Assembly: GCF_002368395.1 (NCBI RefSeq)
Contig: NZ_AP018254.1
Span: 4,030,001 to 4,094,000 of the forward strand
Origin: Calothrix sp. NIES-3974
GTDB taxonomy: Bacteria; Cyanobacteriota; Cyanobacteriia; Cyanobacteriales; Nostocaceae
Direction of reading: 5' to 3'
Length of the DNA stretch: 64,000 bases
Shown: positions 17,093 to 24,784 of the stretch, piece by piece
Numbering within the stretch: position 1 is the first letter of the stretch
How the letters are laid out: every line of letters begins with the position of its first letter
Notes under the pieces: model-generated
Databases searched by the model: none
Told to the model about the DNA's origin: nothing
What the model saw: only the letters and a program-made list of their open reading frames with translations
Program-made: the position numbers and the translations under genes

Positions 17093-18663
17093 CTATCCAT
17101 TACCCGGATCTTTCTTAACAAAAAGTAAAAATACTTAAAAGAAGACGAAAGGCTTGATAGGTATAGTTTTGAGAGAGGAAAGATAGGGTGTAAAAAATGG
17201 AAAAATGGGCAGCAAGGGAATTGAAGCACTTGGATTTGGGAGATAAACGGCGAAACAAGCGTTTGATAAAGATGGTAGAAGATTTAGCAGCACAACCAAC
17301 ATCGAGTGTACCTCAAGCATGTGGGAGCGTAGCAGCGACAACAGCAGCATATGATTTGTGGAGTTCGCCGTATATAAAACCATCAGATATAAGCAATGGA
17401 CATATCAAAAGTACAATCGAAAGGGCAAAAGAACACGAGATAGTATTAGCAATACAAGACACAACAAATATGGATGTAACAAGTCATCCAGCAACAGAAG
17501 GAATTGGATATCTAGACCAGAGAAAAAGTTTAGGATTAAAAGTACATTCAACGTTATTATCAAGCATAAAAGGAGTTCCACTGGGAGTAATAGACCAACA
17601 AGTATGGTCAAGAAATATCGAAGATTTAGGAATAGCAAAAACACGTAGAAAAAGACAAACAGAAGAAAAAGAAAGCCAAAGATGGTTGGAAGGGCTAGAG
17701 AGAACAAATAAATTACTACCAGAAAAGATAAAAATCATAACAGTAGCAGACTCAGAAGCAGATATATTTGATTTATTTAATCAGGAAAGACCAGAAAATA
17801 GCCACTTACTAATCAGAGGAACTCATAATAGAAAAGTTAGCCATACAGCGAATTATCTACATGAGGCGATCAGGTCAAGTCCAACTCAGGGAGAAGTAGA
17901 AGTCAAGGTAAGAAGAAATCCAGAAAGACCAGAAAGGATAGCAAAACTAACAATTAGATACGAAACAGTTGAAATAGAAGTACCAAAAAATAAGCTCGGG
18001 CGTTCGCTTTGTAAACCAGTAAAACTACAGGTGATATTAGCAGAAGAAAAGAGTCCACCATCGGAGATAAAACCAATCAGTTGGTTATTGTTAACGACAT
18101 TGGAAATTAATAGCCTTGAAGATGCGGTAAAATGTGTTGAATGGTATACATATCGTTGGTTAATCGAGCGTTATCACTATACATTGAAAAGCGGTTGTCG
18201 AATCGAGGAATTACAACTGGAGACAGGAAAACGCCTATCAATGGCATTAGCGACATATTCGATTGTGGCATGGCGATTATTATGGTTAACTTACCAAGCA
18301 AGGGATAATCCAGAACAAAGTTGTGAAACGGTTTTAACTACAGTTGAATGGCAATCTTTATGTGTAAGTGTGAACAAAAACCCAATTCCACCAGATCAGC
18401 CACCAACATTAAGAGAAGCTGTACGAATGATTGCTCGACTAGGTGGTTTTCTGGGTCGTAAAGGTGATGGGGAACCTGGAGTCAAGACGATTTGGAGAGG
18501 GTTACGACGATTGCACGATATCGCCGTAACTTGGAAGCTAGCCCATCAAATCTAAATGCATACTTTCTGAGTTTTGTCTAATCTTAATGCTTAATCCCTC
18601 TACTGAAATCATTTCTATAATCGCTTTTCAGACTTTGTTAAGAAAGATGTGACTAATGGATAG
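17093..18663 (+). mobile_element. IS4-family (Tn5-like) insertion sequence, 1.57 kb
   Basis: Terminal inverted repeats of 30 bp at 17093-17122 and 18634-18663. Both read CTATCCATTA, five variable bases, then ATCTTTCTTAACAAA, so 25 of 30 positions match. The identity extends two bases further out (AG). The element holds one transposase gene. Flanks CTACAAAG and CTCGCAAG match at only five of eight positions, so no clean target duplication is visible. Confidence 0.92.
17197..18555 (+). CDS. IS4/Tn5-like DDE transposase
   Basis: A 452-aa cut-and-paste transposase. The N-terminal DNA-binding domain of the Tn5 type starts WAARELKHLDLGDKRRNKRL. The catalytic acids are Asp in LAIQDTTNMD (near 93), Asp in TVADSEADIFD (near 188), and Glu in the Y-x2-R-x3-E-x6-K signature seen as YRWLIERYHYTLK (near 315-330). 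Full length, with no stop or frameshift, so it is potentially active. The start is preceded by GAAAGATAGGGTG. Codon use differs from the neighbours: very A-rich, with many AGA arginine and ATA isoleucine codons and no HIP1 sites. This supports recent arrival. Confidence 0.95.
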   Translation: MEKWAARELKHLDLGDKRRNKRLIKMVEDLAAQPTSSVPQACGSVAATTAAYDLWSSPYIKPSDISNGHIKSTIERAKEHEIVLAIQDTTNMDVTSHPATEGIGYLDQRKSLGLKVHSTLLSSIKGVPLGVIDQQVWSRNIEDLGIAKTRRKRQTEEKESQRWLEGLERTNKLLPEKIKIITVADSEADIFDLFNQERPENSHLLIRGTHNRKVSHTANYLHEAIRSSPTQGEVEVKVRRNPERPERIAKLTIRYETVEIEVPKNKLGRSLCKPVKLQVILAEEKSPPSEIKPISWLLLTTLEINSLEDAVKCVEWYTYRWLIERYHYTLKSGCRIEELQLETGKRLSMALATYSIVAWRLLWLTYQARDNPEQSCETVLTTVEWQSLCVSVNKNPIPPDQPPTLREAVRMIARLGGFLGRKGDGEPGVKTIWRGLRRLHDIAVTWKLAHQI

Positions 18664-18946
18664 CTCGCAAGCGGGGAGGGGATTAAGGGGTGGGGTTTTA
18701 ATCAAAAGTGTTGAATTTCGATACATAACTTTACAAATCTAGGGGCTTTGCACGAATTTGAGCTTCTATTAATGACAATGAAGTCAATTGCAGGGTAAAT
18801 TTGGTATCACCAGCACCAATACACAACTTGGTATCAACCGCTAAAATCTAAAGATTCAACACTTGTGGGTTTTAATATGCATCTTCATATTAAATAGGTA
18901 TTAGCTTTTGAGCGTGCATATTTTCATCATGTCATCAACAATATAA
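18664..18946. other. Non-coding spacer between the insertion sequence and ctaE
   Basis: No gene seen. It is A+T rich with no clear repeat apart from the ctaE terminator at its right end. An ATTCAACACTT sequence near 18852 is the approximate reverse complement of AAAGTGTTGAAT near 18706. Confidence 0.4.
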
Positions 18947-18975
18947 TACCCCGACTAGCAACAAACTTCGGGGTA
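18947..18975 (-). terminator. Terminator of the oxidase operon
   Basis: Eight-bp stem TACCCCGA / TCGGGGTA with a 13-nt loop, 26 bp past the ctaE stop. On the minus strand the stem is followed by an A+T-rich run (TTATATTG). Confidence 0.7.
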
Positions 18976-19001
18976 AAAATTATTAATCAAGTATTTTCAT
19001 T

Positions 19002-19604
19002 TTACTGCCACACATAAATCAACACAAATAAAATAATCCAAATTACATCCACAAAGTGCCAAAACAAAGAAGTCGCATCCACCCCATAATGACCATTATC
19101 ATAATTTTCCGGGATAAACGAGCGAATCAAAATTATCATCTGTAACACCAGACCAGTGAACACATGCAAACCGTGAAAACCAGTCAACAAATAAAACAAA
19201 CCACCAAACACACCACTGGTAAATCCAAACTCTAAACCACCCCATTCCACAGCTTGTCCATACAAGAAATAACCACCCATAATCATCGTCAGCAGCAAAA
19301 ATAATCGGAAACCCCACACATTTTCTTCTTTTAAAGCCTTTTCCGCCAAATAAATCACAAAACTACTTGAGACCAGAATCACTGTGTTGATAGCTGGTTC
19401 TTTAATTTCCAAACCAGTAATACCCGGTGGTAGCCAATTATCAGTAGTAGTTTTCGTGACAATATAGGCTGCAAAAAAACTCAAAAAAATCACACTTTCC
19501 GATAACAAAAACACGATGAAGCCATACATTTTATTGGCTTCTTCATCATGACCATGTTCATGTGCGAGGGAATGAACCTGATGAGAATTAATTGAACTTT
19601 CCAT
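19002..19604 (-). CDS. ctaE: Haem-copper oxidase subunit III (alternative oxidase)
   Basis: Subunit III of a respiratory terminal oxidase, 200 aa with five membrane helices. The N-terminal sequence is short and polar; helix I contains MYGFIVFLLSESVIFLSFFA with the conserved Glu. Later segments include GLFYLLTGFHGLHVFTGLVL and the C-terminal HFVDVIWIILFVLIYVW, which are the classical subunit III signatures. It ends the minus-strand operon after ctaC and ctaD. Subunit III has no redox centre; it stabilises the catalytic subunit and the proton uptake path. Confidence 0.93.
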   Translation of the reverse strand: MESSINSHQVHSLAHEHGHDEEANKMYGFIVFLLSESVIFLSFFAAYIVTKTTTDNWLPPGITGLEIKEPAINTVILVSSSFVIYLAEKALKEENVWGFRLFLLLTMIMGGYFLYGQAVEWGGLEFGFTSGVFGGLFYLLTGFHGLHVFTGLVLQMIILIRSFIPENYDNGHYGVDATSLFWHFVDVIWIILFVLIYVWQ

Positions 19605-19766
19605 AACTCCAACTTAATATTTTGTAAAAATTCACAACACTAATGGTAATCACTGATTTCTTAATGTAGTAGACCACTAGGTAATCATACTTGATAGGAC
19701 AAAGTGAGCAGGGGAAGAAAAATAACTCATTCCTCATCCCTGTTCACTACTCCCTATTTACAACCT

Positions 19767-21452
19767 CTAATCTGCTTCAGCACGGTGGGAATCCTTCAAC
19801 CTGGGTGTATTCGCAACCAAAGGTTCATTCAACCCATATCCATAGGGAGCAGAAATCACCACGGGAATCTCATCAAAATTTTCCACCGGAGGAGGAGACG
19901 CAACTAACCACTCTAAACCGATGGCTTTCCAAGGATTATCCCCTGCTTTCTCTCCATTAGCCCAGGAACTAATCATATTCAAAATGAACGGTAAAGTAGA
20001 CATTCCCAACAAGAATGACCCAATACTAGCAATCACATTCCAAAAGGTATACTCTGGGTCATAGGAGGCAGCGCGACGCAACATTCCATATAACCCTAAC
20101 GGATGCATTGGCCAAAAATTCAGGTTTGTACCAATAAATGCTAACCAAAAATGTAACTTACCCAAACCTTCGTAATACATCCTTCCGGTCATCTTCGGGA
20201 ACCAATGGTAGATAGCTGCATACATCCCCATCGTCACAGTTCCGTAAAGAACATAATGGAAGTGACCCACCACAAAATAGGTATTATTCACGTGAATATC
20301 AATGGGAACCGAGGACAACATAATCCCCGTAATCCCTGCAAACACGAACATGATTAACGCACCCAAGGCAAATAACATCGGAGTATTCAGGTGTAATTTT
20401 CCTCGCCAAATCGTTGCCACCCAGGCAAACACCTTGATTCCCGTCGGTACAGATACGCACATAGTTGTAATCATAAATACAATGCGCATCCAACCCGGTG
20501 TACCACTGGCATACATGTGGTGAACCCAAACGATCGCACTCACAGCCGCAATCAACAGGGAAGAAATCGCCACTATTTTGTAGCCAAATAGAGGTTTACG
20601 AGCATAAACTGGGAAAATCTCCGAAAAAATCCCAAATACAGGCAAAATAATCACATATACAGCCGGGTGAGAATAAAACCAGAATAGGTGTTGAAACAGA
20701 ATCGGATTTCCCCCCTGGTCAGGGTTAAAAAATCCCGTACCCACGGTCAAATCAAACAGAAGCATAATTGCTCCCGCAGTCAAAGCCGGTAAACCAAACA
20801 ACTGAATAATTTGAGCGCTAAACACAGCCCAAACAAACACCGGCATTTTAAAGAAAGTCATCCCCGGTGCCCGCATTTTCACAATCGTGGTGACAAAATT
20901 TACAGCCCCCATGATGGAGGAAACACCGGAAATTGCTACTGCTAGTAGCCAAACAAATTCACCATTAATCAAATTCCCCGAAGGATTTTGAATACTCACG
21001 GGTGGGTAAGACCACCAACCTGCTTGAGCTGGACCTCCAGGAACAAAAAAGCTGAACATCAGCAGCACCCCGACTATGGGAACCATCCAAAAAGCTGCTG
21101 CATTCAGACGGGGGAAAGCCATGTCCCGCGCACCAATCATCAACGGAACTAGGTAATTAGCCAGACCGACCAAACTGGGAAAAGTCCAACCAAACAGCAT
21201 CACAGTACCATGCATGGTAAACATGGCATTATAAACAGTTCGGTCTACCAAGTCAGATTCGGGTGTAATTAATTCACCGCGAATAATCATGGCGAAAATA
21301 CCACCAATCAGCAGAAATAGAAAGGAAGTAACTAGATACTGAATACCGATAACTTTGTGGTCGGTACTGAAAGTAAAATAGGTTTTCCAGGTGGTTGGTG
21401 GGTGATGGTGATGATTACCTAGAACACCAGGGGAAATTTGCATATCAGTCAT
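19767..21452 (-). CDS. ctaD: Haem-copper oxidase subunit I, A2-type
   Basis: Catalytic subunit of the alternative terminal oxidase, about 561 aa from the ATG at MTDMQISPGV. A longer frame upstream runs into repeat DNA and is rejected. Twelve membrane helices are expected. Haem ligands are visible in AMFTMHGTVMLF (low-spin) and YFVVGHFHYVLYG (high- and low-spin). CuB ligands lie in FWFYSHPAVYVI and VWVHHMYASG. The usual HPEVY Glu of the D-channel is replaced: the motif reads YSHPAVY, the mark of A2-type enzymes, with the cross-linking Tyr kept. The leader just upstream holds one of two direct repeats. Confidence 0.95.
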   Translation of the reverse strand: MTDMQISPGVLGNHHHHPPTTWKTYFTFSTDHKVIGIQYLVTSFLFLLIGGIFAMIIRGELITPESDLVDRTVYNAMFTMHGTVMLFGWTFPSLVGLANYLVPLMIGARDMAFPRLNAAAFWMVPIVGVLLMFSFFVPGGPAQAGWWSYPPVSIQNPSGNLINGEFVWLLAVAISGVSSIMGAVNFVTTIVKMRAPGMTFFKMPVFVWAVFSAQIIQLFGLPALTAGAIMLLFDLTVGTGFFNPDQGGNPILFQHLFWFYSHPAVYVIILPVFGIFSEIFPVYARKPLFGYKIVAISSLLIAAVSAIVWVHHMYASGTPGWMRIVFMITTMCVSVPTGIKVFAWVATIWRGKLHLNTPMLFALGALIMFVFAGITGIMLSSVPIDIHVNNTYFVVGHFHYVLYGTVTMGMYAAIYHWFPKMTGRMYYEGLGKLHFWLAFIGTNLNFWPMHPLGLYGMLRRAASYDPEYTFWNVIASIGSFLLGMSTLPFILNMISSWANGEKAGDNPWKAIGLEWLVASPPPVENFDEIPVVISAPYGYGLNEPLVANTPRLKDSHRAEAD

Positions 21453-21460
21453 GGGGAGAG

Positions 21461-21545
21461 TAATACTAATTTGAACAAAGAATGCGACAGATGAATTATG
21501 TAGAGACGTAGCATTGCTATGTCTTATATTGAGTATGTGTTGCAA
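21461..21545 (+). repeat. Direct repeat unit 1 with hairpin, in the ctaD leader
   Basis: 85 bp starting TAATACTAATTTGAACAAAG and ending TGTGTTGCAA. It is similar along its length to 21578-21664. Its core is TAGAGACGTAGCATTGCTA followed by a decayed right arm (TGTCTTA). It lies directly upstream of the ctaD start codon. Confidence 0.7.
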
Positions 21546-21577
21546 ACATTTTCTGAATCTGTATAAGTAGTGAGTAG

Positions 21578-21664
21578 TAATACCAATTTCAAAAAAAATG
21601 CCACAGATGAATTTTGTTTCACCAGACGCAATATATTGCGTCTCATATTCTAGATGTGTTGCAA
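21578..21664 (+). repeat. Direct repeat unit 2 with a different hairpin core
   Basis: 87 bp starting TAATACCAATTTC and ending GTGTTGCAA, matching 21461-21545 outside the core. Here the core is the perfect palindrome AGACGCAATATATTGCGTCT (21624-21643) instead of the TAGCATTGCTA type. Confidence 0.7.
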
Positions 21665-21734
21665 GTTATGGGAATATTCGTAATATTGTCGGAGCGTTGT
21701 TCACATTCCCTAAAATCCAGAATCTAAAATCGAT

Positions 21735-22643
21735 TCAGCCCGAAAAATTTACTACAGGAGGTGCTGCGGGAACTACGGTAGGCCAACCACTTTTAGCTGA
21801 TTTTTGTTGAGCTTGGGTATATTCCCAAACAGCTTGATTTTTCGCGGGTGTTGGCTTTTGAGATGCCGCCTTATTTAGCCAATGTTTATAATCATCCGGT
21901 GACTGGACAACAACTTTGGTATCCATTGTGGCAAAGTATGCACCACTGAATTGGGAATCCATCAGTCGATAGGTTCCTTCCCGCATGGGTGTAAATTCAA
22001 AATCGATGGTACGCTTGGGAATTATGTCTTGTTTGAGACGAAATGCAGGGATATAAAACCCGTGCAGTACATCCTCCGAAGTCAAAGCTAATTGTACACG
22101 TTGGTTTGTCGGGAGATGTAACTCGGTACTGGTGACATTTTTGTAAGGATAGTGAAATTCCCAAGCCCATTGTTTAGCTATGACGCTGATTTTCTCCTTC
22201 GGTTCAGCGATCGCATCCGAATTTGTGTCTGCATAGGCTGTTTTCATCATCTCTGGTATATGCAGGTGAACCACCTCCATTGGACCACGAATCGCCATTT
22301 GTTCGTAGATTTGGTAACTGTAGGTGGCAATCCAAACTACTAATAGAATAGGAATAGCTGTCCAAACAACTTCGAGAGTAATATTACCTTCAATGGGGGG
22401 ACCATCACTGGTATCACCGGCTGGAACACGGTAAAATGCCACTGAATAGAGTAGCATTCCCACCACTCCACAAAAAATAAACGTTCCTAACACCACCAGG
22501 AAACTAAATAATTCATCAATCAGGTGAGATTCGGCTGCTGCTTGGGGAGGAAACCAGGAATATGCTTGTTTACCCATCCACAGACTCACACCTGTTAGTA
22601 CCACTAAAAATACGGTTAGTAATAAGAAACTGCGAATTTTCAT
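21735..22643 (-). CDS. ctaC: Haem-copper oxidase subunit II lacking the CuA site (ARTO-type)
   Basis: Subunit II, 302 aa: two N-terminal membrane helices (about 5-23 and 45-70) and a lumenal/periplasmic cupredoxin domain. The CuA ligands are lost. The canonical C-x-E-x-C-G-x-x-H-x-x-M is here DSQFSGAYFATM (229-240), so both Cys, the Glu and one His are replaced; only His194 (DVLHGFYIP) and Met240 remain. Such subunits occur in the cyanobacterial alternative respiratory terminal oxidase (ARTO, Cox3 of Nostoc), which is thought to oxidise quinol instead of cytochrome c. The gene follows two DUF2231 membrane genes on the same strand. Confidence 0.95.
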   Translation of the reverse strand: MKIRSFLLLTVFLVVLTGVSLWMGKQAYSWFPPQAAAESHLIDELFSFLVVLGTFIFCGVVGMLLYSVAFYRVPAGDTSDGPPIEGNITLEVVWTAIPILLVVWIATYSYQIYEQMAIRGPMEVVHLHIPEMMKTAYADTNSDAIAEPKEKISVIAKQWAWEFHYPYKNVTSTELHLPTNQRVQLALTSEDVLHGFYIPAFRLKQDIIPKRTIDFEFTPMREGTYRLMDSQFSGAYFATMDTKVVVQSPDDYKHWLNKAASQKPTPAKNQAVWEYTQAQQKSAKSGWPTVVPAAPPVVNFSG

Positions 22644-22774
22644 GTTCAGAATACAAATTTTGGTTGAACTCCGTGGATTTGATCCATTCCTTGAAAAAAA
22701 TCAAACATCCAATTGAGGGTATGAGATTGGTGATTTAACCCACGGCAAAATCCGGGGTTAACACCTAAAAACAT

Positions 22775-23380
22775 CTATTTGAGTACAGTGTTGGGGTCTT
22801 CACCTAACCGAAGTAGTGCATCTGCGGTATTGTGAACGCCAAATTCAGCCGCCATCTGCGCACCCAGGGTTCCGTGTACATACATCAAAAGCATAATAAA
22901 TACACCAGCACCTAAATAAATCCACTGTACCTGTTGATCTGTGTCCTTGCGCCACACAAAGCGCTGTAAACCCCTCCAAACAGTCATCCCCACAATCATC
23001 GCAAAGAGAATTACACCACCCACACCATGCCACAGCATTGTTTCCATTGCTTGCAATCCCCAGGCACTTTTTACTTCTGTTGCAGGTTCGGCTAGCATCA
23101 TTTCATAAAATCCAGCAGCTACCGTCAGAAAAGTAATTATTGCTGAACCTAACATATTGTACCAACCCACATCAAAAAAGTTGTGACGGGATGCGGGAAG
23201 GGACAAAAATTTAAAAATTGGTTGTTGGAAGGGAAATAGGACACCGATGATATCGCAGGTTACACCAATGATGAATAATCCCAGGGTCAAGTGAACTAGG
23301 TTAGGGTGAATCGGAATTGTATAGGGAAGTCCGTTTGCACCTAGTTGTGACTGAATTTGGTCGAGTAGTTCTGTGTTCAT
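22775..23380 (-). CDS. DUF2231 membrane protein (oxidase-linked)
   Basis: A 201-aa integral membrane protein with four predicted helices. The pattern YTIPIHPNLVHLTLGLFIIG at residues 20-39 (HP...H in the first helix) is the DUF2231 hallmark. Later histidines (ETMLWHGVGGVILF) lie in the third helix and may bind haem or metal, but this is speculation. Its ATG overlaps the stop of the preceding gene by 4 bp (ATGA), so the pair is translationally coupled. Position upstream of ctaC suggests a role with the alternative oxidase. Confidence 0.85.
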   Translation of the reverse strand: MNTELLDQIQSQLGANGLPYTIPIHPNLVHLTLGLFIIGVTCDIIGVLFPFQQPIFKFLSLPASRHNFFDVGWYNMLGSAIITFLTVAAGFYEMMLAEPATEVKSAWGLQAMETMLWHGVGGVILFAMIVGMTVWRGLQRFVWRKDTDQQVQWIYLGAGVFIMLLMYVHGTLGAQMAAEFGVHNTADALLRLGEDPNTVLK

Positions 23381-23877
23381 GGTAAAAGACCTTCTTTAGT
23401 TGCTTCAACTACAGGAACAGTATGCAGTCCGTACACCCACACCAGTTCATCACCAAGATAGACTTGAGTGACAATAATAAAAGTTAGTAGTAATCCAATC
23501 CCAAGATAGGCTACGGGAATTTTTTCCGGACTGCGTAGACGAATCACATATCGCCATGCAGTAACAGCTGCCAAAATTCCTGAAAGCGACCAACCAATTA
23601 GAGTATGTATGTTTAAAACATTGGCTGCGACAGCATAGGGTTTTGCGAGTCCTGCTTCAAATTGTCCAAAGATAATGGCGACAAAAATTGCAATTGTCGC
23701 AAAAAACATATTCCACCAACTGACTTCAAATAGGCGAGAATTTTTAGTGAAATATCCAATTAAATCGCAAGCAACGGCAAATAATACCATTGCAATGACA
23801 AAGTGAACGATGATGGGATGTAATGTGTCCGGATAGGGTAAATTATGGTCATTCAGATTGGGTAGCCAATCAAGCAT
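23377..23877 (-). CDS. DUF2231 membrane protein, first gene of the oxidase cluster
   Basis: A 166-aa membrane protein with four helices, paralogous to the next gene. It shows the same N-terminal pattern: NLPYPDTLHPIIVHFVIAMV, with paired His residues entering helix 1, and VLNIHTLIGWSLSGILAAV in helix 3. It is the first gene of the minus-strand cluster DUF2231-DUF2231-ctaC-ctaD-ctaE, so the operon promoter should lie within 23878-24090. I could not identify an NtcA or other regulator site there with confidence. Confidence 0.85.
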   Translation of the reverse strand: MLDWLPNLNDHNLPYPDTLHPIIVHFVIAMVLFAVACDLIGYFTKNSRLFEVSWWNMFFATIAIFVAIIFGQFEAGLAKPYAVAANVLNIHTLIGWSLSGILAAVTAWRYVIRLRSPEKIPVAYLGIGLLLTFIIVTQVYLGDELVWVYGLHTVPVVEATKEGLLP

Positions 23878-24659
23878 TGTGTTCTCCTCTGGGTTTCTCC
23901 CTGATATTGGTGAAATTCCTAAATTCTGCTTTTGACCTCACACGATAATTTAGTTTGATTACTATCATGCATGGTTAAATTATTTTTAAATGTTTAAATA
24001 ATTACGATATGAAATAATATGTTTGTCGGGAAATAGGAGACAGAATCAATAAAATATATCTATTCAAAAAATAAATGATTAACCCTGTCCAGCTTGAGAG
24101 ATGTTTGGAAAGTGTCAATAAGTACTTTATCAACCACTTCTTGAAGACAGGGAATAGGTGCAAACGGTATGTTTTTTGTGAGAAACTGTACAGATGCTAC
24201 ATGTCGCGTATTTCCCGACTCCCTTCTCCCTACTCCCAAAAAACGAGCTTGTTAAGTATTAAAATCGACTTTTAAAACATCCTCTGAGAATTGTAGTTCT
24301 TAGTCACGATTATGAGATTGCTATCTGATGTCGCAATGACGAAAACTCCAGTTTTGATTATGGACGAGGTTTATTTAGCTTCTTTAGAATAACTCTAAAA
24401 AATTGTTTAAGTTCGTTCATTGTTAACACAAGATCATTTCAGTAATAGTATACTTACACACTTGTGACCCAGACACCCATGTTAAGTTATAGGTTGATTC
24501 TCCGATGGCAATCCGATTTCAGTAGTGAAAATACCGGTTTTGGCTGTATACGGGACTATGACTGTCAACGGTTAACAGTCAATAACTCTAGACGTAAGAT
24601 TTTACCAATCCTCAACGGATTGCGATACCACTCCTGATTCCCTCTGCATCTAGAAAGGA
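23878..24659. other. Non-coding spacer upstream of the oxidase cluster
   Basis: No gene is supported; a 66-codon frame at 24075 lies inside an inverted-repeat element. The spacer contains that element (24094-24289), a CTGTCAACGGTTAACAGTCAA short repeat (about 24558-24577), and the likely promoter region of the oxidase operon at its left end. Confidence 0.5.
24094..24289. mobile_element. About 200-bp MITE-like element (GAGGATGTTT type), copy 1
   Basis: Left end GAGAGATGTTTGGAAAGTGT and right end ACTTTTAAAACATCCTCTGA are imperfect inverted repeats. The centre carries a decayed CTACATGTCGCG hairpin. Related elements are at 50551-50805 and 57734-57948. It contains no transposase. Confidence 0.6.
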
Positions 24660-24784
24660 CTATACCCGGATTTCCCACAAACTCCTAAAGCTTTCAGTGA
24701 GTAGGGAGCGGGGAGTAGGGAGTAGTAGGAAAATTAACCCATTACTCAAGGCTTATCACTTCCTTGTGGGAAATCTAGGTATAG
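24660..24784. mobile_element. 125-bp MITE-like element (ATTTCYCACAA type), copy A
   Basis: Inverted ends of 21 bp: the left reads CTATACCCGG then ATTTCCCACAA, and the right reads the same on the other strand with two mismatches. The inside has GGGAGTA heptamers (about 24700-24727) and the conserved segment ATTACTCAAGGCTTA. The right 39 bp are translated as the end of the adjacent histidine kinase. Confidence 0.75.

Noticed and set aside
24075-24275. 66-codon frame upstream of the oxidase cluster
   Set aside because: Entirely within a MITE-like element with inverted ends.
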